A model generated the notes under the pieces. The model did not search any database. It saw only the letters and a program-made list of their open reading frames with translations, and was not told the origin of the DNA. A program made the translations under genes and the position numbers. Shown in pieces: positions 1 through 6,068 of a DNA stretch of 6,331 bases; the first letter of the stretch is position 1; every line of letters starts with the position of its first letter. Source of the DNA: Betaproteobacteria bacterium (lineage in GTDB: Bacteria > Pseudomonadota > Gammaproteobacteria > Burkholderiales > Sulfuriferulaceae); the NCBI GenBank assembly GCA_003455595.1, contig DMQT01000036.1:6278-12608 (forward strand), read 5' to 3'.

Positions 1-31
1 GCTGAGCACGCTTCATGAGACAATCCGTGCC

Positions 32-703
32 ATGCATATCCTGCTCGCCGAAGACGATCCGCTGCTAGGAGACGGCCTACGGGCCGGTCTGCGGCAGCTC
101 GGCTTCCAGGTGGACTGGGTGCGCAACGGCGAGGCCGCAGAGCGCGAGTTGCGCGCCCAGCCCTATGCGGCCGCGGTGCTCGACCTCGGGCTGCCGTTGA
201 TGGATGGCATGGAGGTACTGGCTGCCGTCCGCCGCGCCGGCGTCACGCTGCCGGTGCTGGTGTTGACCGCGCGTGACGCCGTACCCGATCGTATCCGCGG
301 ACTCGACGTCGGCGCCGACGACTATGTGGTCAAGCCGGTGGACCTGCATGAACTTGCCGCGCGGCTGCGCGCGCTGATTCGTCGGGCGCACGGCCAGCCG
401 CAGGAGTGCCTGACCGTGCAGGATGTCGTTCTCGATCCGGCGGCCCGCTCCGTGCGACAGGCGGGCGAGCCCGTCACGCTGTCGACGCGGGAGTTTGACC
501 TGCTGCACGCGTTCATGCTCAACGCCGACCGCGTGCTCTCGCGTGAACAGCTCGAACAGCATCTCTACAGCTGGGGCCAGGAGGTGGAAAGCAACGCCGT
601 CGAGGTGCACATCCACAATCTGCGACGCAAGCTTGGCGCTGCACTGGTCCAGACCGTGCGCGGCGTCGGCTACATTCTGCTGCGCGACTTACCGAAATCA
701 TGA
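32..703 (+). CDS. OmpR/PhoB-family response regulator (QseB/PmrA-like)
   Basis: This is a DNA-binding transcriptional regulator that should be phosphorylated by the histidine kinase encoded next to it. The receiver domain spans about residues 1-117. It shows the acidic pair D8/D9, the phospho-acceptor D51 in a LDLGLP context, the switch T79 and the conserved K101-P102. A winged-helix DNA-binding domain fills about residues 124-220 and ends in the typical NLRRKLG and VRGVGY motifs. The length, 223 aa, is normal for the family. The start was chosen because MHILLAEDD matches the usual receiver N-terminus; the upstream Shine-Dalgarno (GAGAC region) is weak. The stop overlaps the kinase start as ATGA, so the two are translationally coupled. 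The usual KPF is KPV here, a mild deviation. The subfamily call rests on resemblance; the target genes cannot be told from the sequence. Confidence 0.95.
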   Translation: MHILLAEDDPLLGDGLRAGLRQLGFQVDWVRNGEAAERELRAQPYAAAVLDLGLPLMDGMEVLAAVRRAGVTLPVLVLTARDAVPDRIRGLDVGADDYVVKPVDLHELAARLRALIRRAHGQPQECLTVQDVVLDPAARSVRQAGEPVTLSTREFDLLHAFMLNADRVLSREQLEQHLYSWGQEVESNAVEVHIHNLRRKLGAALVQTVRGVGYILLRDLPKS

Positions 704-2061
704 TCAAGCCGCCTGGTTCGCTGCAAGGCCGGCTGCTCGCGCTGGTGCTCGCCGTGGTGGTGGGCGTCTGGCTGGCCACGGCGACGATGACCTGGTTCGA
801 CGCGCGTCACGAGCTCGGCGAACTGCTCGACAGTCACCTGGCGCAGGCGGCCGCGCTGCTGGTGGTGCAGCAGGCGCGCGAGATAGAGGACGACGGCCCC
901 GGTATCGACACACCCACGCTGCACCGCTATGCGCCCAAGGTGGCGTTCCAGGTCTTCCACGAGGGCCGCTTGGTGCTGCGCTCGGCCAACGCGCCAGCTG
1001 TACCGATGGTCGAGCCCGGCCAGGGTATCAAGACCGGCTTCACGACAGTGCAGATCGGAGGCATTGCGTGGCGTGTGTTTGCGGCCTACGGAGCCGAGCG
1101 CGACGTGCAAGTGTATGTGGGCGAGCAAGCGAGTTCGCGGGCCTCGATTCTGTGGGCCGTGCTGCGCAGCACGCTGTGGCCGATGGTCGTGGCGCTGCCG
1201 CTACTGGCGTTGGCGGTGTGGTGGGCGGTGTACCGCGGCGTCGCACCCATGCGCCGGCTCGGGCGCGCACTGGCTGAGCGCCAACCGCAGGCGCTGCATC
1301 CGGTCGCGCTCGACGGCACAACCTCGGAGATGGCGCCGATGGTCAACGCCCTGAACGGTCTGTTCGAACGCATTGGCACGCTGCTGGAATCCGAACGCCG
1401 CTTCACGGCAGATGCCGCGCACGAACTGCGCACGCCGATCGCGGCGATCCGCGCCCAGGCCCAGGTGGCGTTGGGTGAAGCCGACGATGCGCGGCGCAGA
1501 CACGCGCTCAAAAACACGCTGGAGGGCTGCGACCGCGCCACGCGACTGGTGGAGCAATTGCTGACCTTGTCCAGGCTGGAAGCCGTTGCGGCGCCCGCCA
1601 TGGCGGCGGTCGATCTGAGTGTGTTGACCCAACGCGTCATGGCCGAACTGGCGCCGAAGGCGCTCGCCAAAAATCAAACGCTGGAATTCGAGGCCGTCGA
1701 ACCCTGCAGCGTTCCAGGCAATGAGACGCTGCTCACGGTTCTGGTGCGCAATCTGGTCGACAACGCGGTGAGATACAGCCCGGCGTCAGCGCAAGTGAAG
1801 GTGAGCGTGCAGCAGCAGGCCGGGCGTGTCGTGTTGAGCGTTGAAGACAGTGGGCCGGGTCTGGCCGAGGCCGACCGGAACAGGCTGGGTGAGCGGTTCT
1901 TCAGAGTGCCCGGCAGCAGTGAGAGCGGCAGCGGACTGGGCTGGTCGATCGTGCGACGCATCGCAGCTGTGCACCGGCTGGATCTGCAGGTCGAGACTTC
2001 AGCGGAATTGGGCGGTCTCACCATTCGCGTCATCGGTCAGGCGAATGCCGGGACAGTGTGA
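700..2061 (+). CDS. Two-component sensor histidine kinase (QseC/PmrB-like)
   Basis: This is an inner-membrane sensor kinase that autophosphorylates on histidine and passes the phosphate to the preceding response regulator. Order of parts in 453 aa: a first membrane helix at about residues 10-32, a periplasmic sensor of about 115 residues with an acidic stretch (EIEDD, 61-65), a second membrane helix at about 152-178, then a HAMP-like linker. The dimerisation domain has the H-box HELRTP with phospho-acceptor H241. The ATPase domain has the N-box (N351, N355), the G1 box DSGPG (383-387) and the G2 box GSGLG (410-414). All catalytic motifs are intact. The start codon lies in an ATGA overlap with the regulator gene and has no strong ribosome site of its own. 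The signal is unknown: QseC-like architecture does not by itself establish the ligand. Confidence 0.95.
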   Translation: MIKPPGSLQGRLLALVLAVVVGVWLATATMTWFDARHELGELLDSHLAQAAALLVVQQAREIEDDGPGIDTPTLHRYAPKVAFQVFHEGRLVLRSANAPAVPMVEPGQGIKTGFTTVQIGGIAWRVFAAYGAERDVQVYVGEQASSRASILWAVLRSTLWPMVVALPLLALAVWWAVYRGVAPMRRLGRALAERQPQALHPVALDGTTSEMAPMVNALNGLFERIGTLLESERRFTADAAHELRTPIAAIRAQAQVALGEADDARRRHALKNTLEGCDRATRLVEQLLTLSRLEAVAAPAMAAVDLSVLTQRVMAELAPKALAKNQTLEFEAVEPCSVPGNETLLTVLVRNLVDNAVRYSPASAQVKVSVQQQAGRVVLSVEDSGPGLAEADRNRLGERFFRVPGSSESGSGLGWSIVRRIAAVHRLDLQVETSAELGGLTIRVIGQANAGTV

Positions 2062-2129
2062 GAATGCGCATTGATCGGCTCAGCCTTGCTCCCGCCTGGC
2101 ATCGCTCGAAGGCGAGTGCTGGACGGACT
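2062..2129. other. Convergent intergenic gap with weak hairpin
   Basis: This short gap separates the stop codons of the plus-strand kinase gene and the minus-strand permease gene. An imperfect inverted repeat lies at 2100-2121: CGCTCG and CGAGTG flank an AAGG loop (with one G-T pair), and two more pairs form beyond one mismatch. No T-run follows on either strand, so it does not qualify as a clear intrinsic terminator. It may still help end transcription from both sides; this is a guess. Confidence 0.3.
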
Positions 2130-2921
2130 CTATGTGAGCAGACGGCGCCGGGTAAAGCCGACCGCCAGCCAGTAGCTGACGCCGCCCCAGGCAAGCAGCG
2201 CGGCAACGTGGCCGGCAATATGGGCGGGCATGTTGCCGAGTATCAGCGGCCGCACCAGGTCGATGGCGTGCGACAGCGGCAGAAAGGCCGAGGCGATCTG
2301 GAGAAAATCGGGCAGCCGGTCCACCGGGTAGAACACGCCGCACAGCAGCACCATTGGCGTAATCACCAGCGTGAAGTAGTACATGAAAAAGTCGTAGCTG
2401 GGCGATAGCGCGGTCATCACCAGGCCCATCGCCGAGAACGTCAGACCGATCAGGATCACCACCGGCAGTACCCACAGGCTCAGCAACCAGCTGGCCTGCA
2501 GCCCCAGCGCCCAGATCACCGCCAGAATGGCGATACCCGACAGCAGGCTTTTCGACGCGCCCCAGGTCAGTTCTGCCAGCATCACGTCGTCCAGGTTGAG
2601 CGGCGCATTCAATATGGCATCCCAGGTTTTTTGTACATGCATGCGCGAGAAGCCGGAGTAGAGCACCTCGAAGGTGGCGCTGTTCATGGTTGAGTAGCAC
2701 ACCGTCCCTGCTGCCAGAAAGGTGATGTAGCTGGCGCCGCCGACCTGCGGCATCAGGCTGCCAAGGCCGTAGCCGAAGCCCAGCATGTAGAGCATCGGGT
2801 CGGCGAGATTGCCGAGAATGCTCGACCCGGCGAGCTTTTTCCACACCAGAAAATTGCGTCGCCACACCGGGATGAAGCGCAGCGACAGGCGCGGCGCGGC
2901 GAAGTTGTGACGGTTATTCAA
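2130..2921 (-). CDS. nodJ: ABC-2 type transporter permease, NodJ family
   Basis: This is the membrane subunit of an ABC exporter that should pair with the ATPase encoded just upstream. It has 263 aa, the usual size for NodJ-like permeases, with about six hydrophobic segments (near residues 36-56, 64-82, 121-143, 148-172, 178-199 and 235-257). The stretch [11 protein letters not shown] (194-204), followed by [13 protein letters not shown], is characteristic of the NodJ/DrrB-type ABC-2 family. The chosen start is a TTG whose bases overlap the ATPase stop as TTGA; it has a GGGAG ribosome site 8 nt upstream. The first in-frame ATG upstream (3032) would overlap the ATPase gene by 115 bp, and the first downstream ATG falls inside the first membrane helix, so both are less likely. 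NodI/NodJ homologues in Betaproteobacteria are not tied to nodulation; the exported substrate here is unknown. Confidence 0.9.
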   Translation of the reverse strand: MNNRHNFAAPRLSLRFIPVWRRNFLVWKKLAGSSILGNLADPMLYMLGFGYGLGSLMPQVGGASYITFLAAGTVCYSTMNSATFEVLYSGFSRMHVQKTWDAILNAPLNLDDVMLAELTWGASKSLLSGIAILAVIWALGLQASWLLSLWVLPVVILIGLTFSAMGLVMTALSPSYDFFMYYFTLVITPMVLLCGVFYPVDRLPDFLQIASAFLPLSHAIDLVRPLILGNMPAHIAGHVAALLAWGGVSYWLAVGFTRRRLLT

Positions 2922-3829
2922 TCGCGCAACTCCCGTCCGGTGAATTTCAGGAATACGTCTTCCAGATTGGAAGGACGGTGCAGGTAGCGCAAGCTGTGCT
3001 GGGCGCGCAGCTGGTCCAGCACGCGGTCGCAATCACGCGTGTAGCAGAACAGCGTTTCACCGGTGATCTCGAAGCGCTCGCACAGCGCGTGGCCGTGCTG
3101 TGCGCCCCAGTCAGCCACAGTTTCGCCATAGATTTCCATCACGCTGGGCTCGATTTCAGCGGCGATCATGTCGCGCGGACTGCCGCTGGCAATCGCCGTG
3201 CCGTGATCGAGTATCACCAGCCGGTCGCACAGCCGTTCGGCTTCTTCCATGAAATGCGTGGTCAGCAAAATGGTTTTGCCCTGGCTGATGAGGCGGCGCA
3301 GGCCTTGCCAGATGACGTGACGCGCCTGCGGGTCGAGGCCGGTGGTGGGTTCGTCCAGCACGATCAACTCGGGGTCATTGACCAGCGCGCGCGCCAGCGT
3401 CAGGCGCCGCTTCATGCCGCCGGATAGCGTGGTGATGCGGGCGTTTTCCTTGCTGGTAAGCCCGGCGAATTCTAGCAGGGCGGGGATGCGGGCGCGGATG
3501 ACGCTGTCGGCAATGCCGAAGTAGCGGCCATACACCAGCAGGTTCTCGCGCACCGAAAAGTCCGGGTCGAGGTTGTCCATCTGCGGCACCACGCCGATGC
3601 GCAGCCGCGCTTCACGACCGCGTAACGGCACCGGTTCGCCGAGGATTTCGATGCTGCCGTCATCCGGCGCAATCAGGCCGAGCAGCATTTTCAGCGTGGT
3701 AGTCTTGCCGGCGCCATTCGGGCCGATGAGGCCGAAGCATTCCCCCGCCTGGATGTCGAGATCGAGGCCGCGCACCACTTCGGTGTCGCCGTAGCGTTTG
3801 CGCAGATTGCGCGCGCTCAGGAGTGACAT
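2918..3829 (-). CDS. nodI: ABC transporter ATP-binding protein, NodI family
   Basis: This is the cytoplasmic ATPase that powers the adjacent NodJ-type permease. In 303 aa it shows Walker A GPNGAGKT (36-43), the Q-loop Q83, the signature LSGGM (135-139), Walker B LIVLDE (155-160) with catalytic E160, the D-loop GLD (164-166) and the switch histidine H192. A C-terminal extension of about 80 residues ends in [14 protein letters not shown], which is typical of NodI and related DrrA-type exporter ATPases. The gene overlaps the hydrolase gene upstream by 13 nt and the permease gene downstream by 4 nt, so the three are probably translated in a coupled manner. No strong ribosome site precedes the ATG, which fits coupling. 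The family is well supported; the substrate (a lipo-oligosaccharide in rhizobia) is not known here. Confidence 0.95.
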   Translation of the reverse strand: MSLLSARNLRKRYGDTEVVRGLDLDIQAGECFGLIGPNGAGKTTTLKMLLGLIAPDDGSIEILGEPVPLRGREARLRIGVVPQMDNLDPDFSVRENLLVYGRYFGIADSVIRARIPALLEFAGLTSKENARITTLSGGMKRRLTLARALVNDPELIVLDEPTTGLDPQARHVIWQGLRRLISQGKTILLTTHFMEEAERLCDRLVILDHGTAIASGSPRDMIAAEIEPSVMEIYGETVADWGAQHGHALCERFEITGETLFCYTRDCDRVLDQLRAQHSLRYLHRPSNLEDVFLKFTGRELRD

Positions 3830-4422
3830 GCTGCCAGTGCCGCCGCTTTGAGTTCGGCCAGTTTGCCGTGAAAGAAATGGCCAGTGTCGTGGATCACGCT
3901 GAGTTGCGCGCCGCTGGCCTGCGCCCAGGCTTGTGCGGCGGCCAAGGGCACGAGCTCGTCGTGTTCGCCATGAATGACGTGGGTGTGGGCGGGCACAGCA
4001 TCGAAATCGTACATGTTCACCGCCGGACCGATCAGGATGAGTTTGTCGTGGGCAATGCGCTGCGCGACGCGGTGCTGTACGTAGGCGCCGAAGGAAAACC
4101 CGGCCAGGATGAGTGGCAGCGGCGCGGCGTATTGGGCGCGCACAAAGGCAATCACCGCGAGCATGTCGTCGGTTTCACCGAGGCCGCTGTCGTATTCGCC
4201 GTCGCTGCCGCCGACACCGCGAAAATTCGGCCGCACTGCGACATAGCCTTCGTCATGGCAGGTTTGCGCCAGTGTCTGCACCACTTTGTTGTCCAGTGTG
4301 CCGCCGTGCAACGGATGCGGATGGGCGATGAAGGCCAGTCCACGGCGCGCGCTGCCGGGATCGTTGACCAGCGTTTCGATATTGCCGATGGCCGTTTTGA
4401 TACGCAGTTTGGCGCGCTTCAC
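3817..4422 (-). CDS. Serine alpha/beta hydrolase, dienelactone-hydrolase-like
   Basis: This is a small cytoplasmic alpha/beta-fold hydrolase of 201 aa without a signal peptide. The motif HPHPLHGG (34-41) is the usual oxyanion-side signature of this short family. The nucleophile is S110 in GFSFGAY, the acid is probably D155 in HGEHDELVP, and the base is H182 in DTGHFFHG, so the full triad is present. It most resembles the COG2945 group of predicted hydrolases, whose natural substrates are mostly undefined; esterase or thioesterase activity is the reasonable expectation. It starts with GTG, 1 nt after the ferredoxin stop, with no good ribosome site, which suggests translation coupled to the upstream gene. 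It sits directly before the ABC exporter genes and overlaps the ATPase gene. Confidence 0.92.
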   Translation of the reverse strand: MKRAKLRIKTAIGNIETLVNDPGSARRGLAFIAHPHPLHGGTLDNKVVQTLAQTCHDEGYVAVRPNFRGVGGSDGEYDSGLGETDDMLAVIAFVRAQYAAPLPLILAGFSFGAYVQHRVAQRIAHDKLILIGPAVNMYDFDAVPAHTHVIHGEHDELVPLAAAQAWAQASGAQLSVIHDTGHFFHGKLAELKAAALAACHS

Positions 4423-4423
4423 G

Positions 4424-4732
4424 TCAGATTTTCAGCCGTTCGACCACCTGCCCGCCTTGCAGGTGGTGTTCAATGATGTCGTCGATGTCCTGCTGGTCAA
4501 CATAGGTGTACCAGGTGCCTTCCGGGTACACCACCAGCACCGGGCCTTCGCTGCAGCGGTCCATGCAACCCGCGCTGTTGATGCGGCACTGGCCTTCGCC
4601 GTTCATACCCAGCGCCTTGATTTGTTTTTTAGCGTAATCGCGCATCGCCTGGCCGCCCGACGCGCCGCAGCACTTGGCGCCGTCTTCACGCTGGTTGGTA
4701 CAGAAAAATACGTGGTATTTGTAGTAACTCAT
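4424..4732 (-). CDS. Thioredoxin-like [2Fe-2S] ferredoxin
   Basis: This is a 102-aa soluble electron carrier of the thioredoxin-fold [2Fe-2S] family (Shethna protein I / Aquifex ferredoxin type). The opening YKYHVFFCTNQR is characteristic. The probable cluster ligands are C11, C22 (or C21), C56 and C60; the last two lie in a CMDRC motif followed by EGPVLVVYPEG, as in known members. Two further cysteines, C21 and C49, are not needed for the cluster. The family is close to the NuoE-like domain, but the short length and the lack of neighbouring nuo or hydrogenase genes favour a free ferredoxin. The start codon overlaps the stop of the MazG-like gene as ATGA. Its redox partner is not apparent in this window. 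Confidence 0.93.
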   Translation of the reverse strand: MSYYKYHVFFCTNQREDGAKCCGASGGQAMRDYAKKQIKALGMNGEGQCRINSAGCMDRCSEGPVLVVYPEGTWYTYVDQQDIDDIIEHHLQGGQVVERLKI

Positions 4733-5121
4733 GCGGGTTCGTCCGGTTGCAGTTGCGTGTATTTTTTGGCATTACCGCGGGCCTGTTCGACCGGGTATTT
4801 GCGCGCATTGTGCAGCAGTTTATGTTGCGCGGCGAGGAGCAGGTCAATGCCCATGACGTCGGCCATGCGAATCAGATAAATCAGCACGTCACTCATTTCG
4901 GCACCGATTTCAGCACGTTTGGCGGCGTCAGGCTGCTCGCTTTGCTCGGCGGTGGCCCACTGAAAATGCTCCATCAGCTCGGCGGCTTCGACCGCCAGCG
5001 CCATCGCCAGATTTTTCGGGGTGTGGAATGGCTGCCAGTCGCGCGCTTCGGCAAAGGTGCGCACGGCGGATTGTAACTGCGCTATGGAGTCGGTCTGCTG
5101 TACTGTGGAATCGGTCGACAT
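4729..5121 (-). CDS. MazG-like nucleotide pyrophosphohydrolase
   Basis: This is a 130-aa all-alpha NTP pyrophosphatase of the compact MazG-like / RS21-C6 (dCTPase) type, which cleaves (d)NTPs to the monophosphate and pyrophosphate and is usually regarded as house-cleaning of non-standard nucleotides. The metal-binding pattern EXXE...EXXD is intact: E45 and E48 in VEAAELMEHFQW, and E75 and D78 in EMSDVLIYLIRMAD. The N-terminal stretch around W29-N37 (WQPFHTPKNLAMA) also fits this subgroup. It has a single domain, about half the length of E. coli MazG. It is the first gene of the minus-strand operon, and its stop overlaps the ferredoxin start by 4 nt. The preferred nucleotide cannot be read from the sequence. 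There is no toxin-antitoxin partner next to it. Confidence 0.92.
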   Translation of the reverse strand: MSTDSTVQQTDSIAQLQSAVRTFAEARDWQPFHTPKNLAMALAVEAAELMEHFQWATAEQSEQPDAAKRAEIGAEMSDVLIYLIRMADVMGIDLLLAAQHKLLHNARKYPVEQARGNAKKYTQLQPDEPA

Positions 5122-5168
5122 GTGTGCTCGTTCAAAGCAGGTAACAAGGAATAGTGTAGCATCCCGAC
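5122..5168. promoter_or_regulatory. Divergent promoter gap between the MazG-like and QueC-like genes
   Basis: Forty-seven bases separate two divergent start codons, so promoters for both directions must lie here or reach into the genes. On the minus strand an extended -10 element, TGCTACACT, is read from 5161 down to 5153. It would give a leader of roughly 25 nt before the MazG-like start, but no clear -35 is visible. On the plus strand I see no convincing promoter. An AAGGA at 5146-5150 lies 18 nt before the QueC-like ATG, too far for a normal ribosome site. Confidence 0.4.
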
Positions 5169-5768
5169 ATGGTAGAAATCGTCCTGCTTTCGGGTGGCAT
5201 CGACAGCGTCACGCTGCTGTATCTGAAGCAGCGTGACGGCGCACATCTGCATGCGCTGTTTGCTGATTATGGTCAGCGTGCGGCGGGCGAGGAGTGGCGC
5301 GCTGCGCAGTATCACGCCAATTGCCTTGATGTACCGCTGACCCGGCTCGATCTGGCGGCAGTGGGCGAGACTTTCCGTGCCGGTCAGACCCAGCGGCTGC
5401 ACGTGCCGTTGCCGCACCGTAATCTGGTGGCGCTAACACTCGGGCTGAGCTTTGCCGCGCAAATGGGTGCGCAGCGTATCCACCTTGCCCTTAATCGTGA
5501 CGACGTCACCGCGTATCCCAGTGCCTCGCAACTGTTCCTCGACAGCTTTAATACGATGGCGCGTAGCTTGGGCGAATTCGTTGTGCAGACCCCATTGCTG
5601 GCGTTGGATAAAATTCAGGTCATTCAGCAAGCGCTGGCCTTGGGTATCGATTTAAACCAGACGTACAGTTGCCTGCTGGGCTACCCGAAAGTGTGCGGGC
5701 ATTGCCCTCAATGTGTGCATCGTGGCGCTGCCCTACGTGCGGCTGGGCTGTCGGGTGAGGGTAAATAA
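5169..5768 (+). CDS. QueC-family PP-loop protein (7-cyano-7-deazaguanine synthase-like)
   Basis: This is an ATP-dependent PP-loop enzyme of the QueC family, whose characterised members convert 7-carboxy-7-deazaguanine to preQ0. It has the ATP pyrophosphatase loop SGGIDS (8-13), DYGQ (33-36), an HRN element (83-85), and a C-terminal zinc site C168-x7-C176-x2-C179-x2-C182, all in QueC order. At 199 aa it is about 20-30 residues shorter than typical QueC. The usual GYPDCRPEF segment is replaced by AYPSASQLF (115-123), so substrate contacts may differ. The ATG is the only possible start: an in-frame stop lies 10 nt upstream and the next Met is residue 99. The ribosome site is poor. No queD, queE or folE is nearby. 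The family call is firm; the exact reaction is less certain, so no symbol is given. Confidence 0.85.
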   Translation: MVEIVLLSGGIDSVTLLYLKQRDGAHLHALFADYGQRAAGEEWRAAQYHANCLDVPLTRLDLAAVGETFRAGQTQRLHVPLPHRNLVALTLGLSFAAQMGAQRIHLALNRDDVTAYPSASQLFLDSFNTMARSLGEFVVQTPLLALDKIQVIQQALALGIDLNQTYSCLLGYPKVCGHCPQCVHRGAALRAAGLSGEGK

Positions 5769-5854
5769 AAACGTGGCATGGTAAACACGGCAAATATGTT
5801 GGCCTAGGCGCGTTTTGATGGGGTCTCGTCGGTTTTGTGAAAATGCCGTCAAGC

Positions 5855-5871
5855 TTGGCGCGGCGGTTGCT
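5855..5871 (+). promoter_or_regulatory. Sigma-54 (-24/-12) promoter candidate, upstream copy
   Basis: The sequence TTGGCGCGGCGGTTGCT fits the RpoN consensus YTGGCACG-N4-TTGCW at 12 of 13 defined positions; only the A of CACG is changed to G. The GG (5857-5858) and GC (5869-5870) elements have the exact spacing required. Transcription would begin near 5882, giving a leader of about 187 nt to the export gene. The activator is expected to be an NtrC-type protein; no such gene is in this window. Confidence 0.65.
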
Positions 5872-5876
5872 AAGTG

Positions 5877-5897
5877 CATGCGTTGACAGGGCGCATG
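5877..5897. repeat. Inverted repeat CATGCG-N9-CGCATG
   Basis: Two perfect 6-bp arms, CATGCG (5877-5882) and CGCATG (5892-5897), are separated by 9 bp. The repeat lies between the two -24/-12 candidates, about 30 bp upstream of the second. It could be an operator or activator site, or a small hairpin near the 5' end of the longer transcript. It has no T-run, so a terminator is unlikely. Confidence 0.4.
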
Positions 5898-5925
5898 GGT
5901 GTTTGATTCTGGCGCGGATTAGTCT

Positions 5926-5942
5926 TTGGCGTGAAATATGCT
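5926..5942 (+). promoter_or_regulatory. Sigma-54 (-24/-12) promoter candidate, downstream copy
   Basis: The sequence TTGGCGTGAAATATGCT keeps the essential GG (5928-5929) and GC (5940-5941) at correct spacing and matches 10 of 13 defined RpoN consensus positions. Transcription would start near 5953, about 116 nt before the export gene's start codon. It is weaker than the upstream copy by consensus but closer to the gene. Confidence 0.5.
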
Positions 5943-6041
5943 TCGTATAAGCTGGATAATATTCATCGTCGCCTCGCAACTCAAGCTACTGGCTGGATTG
6001 CCGATTAGGTGCAGATAGAATAAAGTTGCGCGAGTTATTAC

Positions 6042-6054
6042 CAATCAATTGATA
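6042..6054 (-). promoter_or_regulatory. Palindrome matching the IHF consensus
   Basis: CAATCAATTGATA matches the reverse of the IHF consensus WATCAANNNNTTR at every defined position, and contains the perfect 10-bp palindrome ATCAATTGAT (6044-6053). It lies only 4 nt upstream of the ribosome site, downstream of both promoter candidates. That is unusual for an IHF site serving a sigma-54 promoter, so an operator or a chance match is also possible. Confidence 0.3.
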
Positions 6055-6057
6055 AGT

Positions 6058-6063
6058 GGAGGA
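6058..6063 (+). promoter_or_regulatory. Strong Shine-Dalgarno of the export gene
   Basis: GGAGGA ends 5 nt before the GTG codon at 6069. It is the best ribosome site in the window and decides the start of the export protein at GTG, which gives a complete lipoprotein signal peptide. Confidence 0.85.
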
Positions 6064-6068
6064 ATTCC

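Larger units (their letters stand above)
5769..6068. other. 300-bp regulatory intergenic region before the polysaccharide export gene
   Basis: No plausible gene lies in this stretch, which is visibly more AT-rich than the flanking genes. It contains two tandem -24/-12 promoter candidates, an inverted repeat between them, a palindrome near the downstream gene and a strong ribosome site, each listed separately. No intrinsic terminator with a T-run follows the QueC-like gene. A GCCTAGGC palindrome (5802-5809) and AAAACG/CGTTTT arms (5767-5772 and 5811-5816) are also present, without an assignable role. Confidence 0.7.

Noticed and set aside
1..18. Possible tail of a preceding gene (codons for AEHAS and a TGA at 16-18).
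   Set aside because: Five codons before the window edge cannot be told from chance; the response regulator frame is also open through this stretch.
2100..2121. Hairpin as an intrinsic terminator for the convergent genes.
   Set aside because: The stem has a mismatch and no T-run follows on either strand; kept only as a weak hairpin within the gap.
2080..2865. Long minus-strand open frame of 261 codons.
   Set aside because: It is an alternate frame of the NodJ-type permease, is rich in R, A, H and Q, and shows no domain; the permease frame has clear membrane helices and family motifs.
3823..4476. Plus-strand open frame of 217 codons opposite the hydrolase gene.
   Set aside because: The opposite strand encodes a hydrolase with a complete triad; this frame is a GC-rich antisense shadow with no recognisable motif.
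4729..5768. MazG-like plus QueC-like genes as an anti-phage system (Qat or CBASS-like).
   Set aside because: The genes are divergent, and there is no nucleotidyltransferase, QatA-type ATPase, TatD nuclease or effector nearby; MazG-like enzymes are common housekeeping proteins.
5883..5888. Perfect TTGACA as a sigma-70 -35 box.
   Set aside because: At 16-18 bp spacing there is no acceptable -10; the best hexamer, GATTCT, matches only three of six positions.
5620..5979. Minus-strand open frame of 119 codons across the QueC end and the regulatory gap.
   Set aside because: It overlaps the conserved zinc site of the QueC-like gene and the promoter region, has no ribosome site and no recognisable domain.
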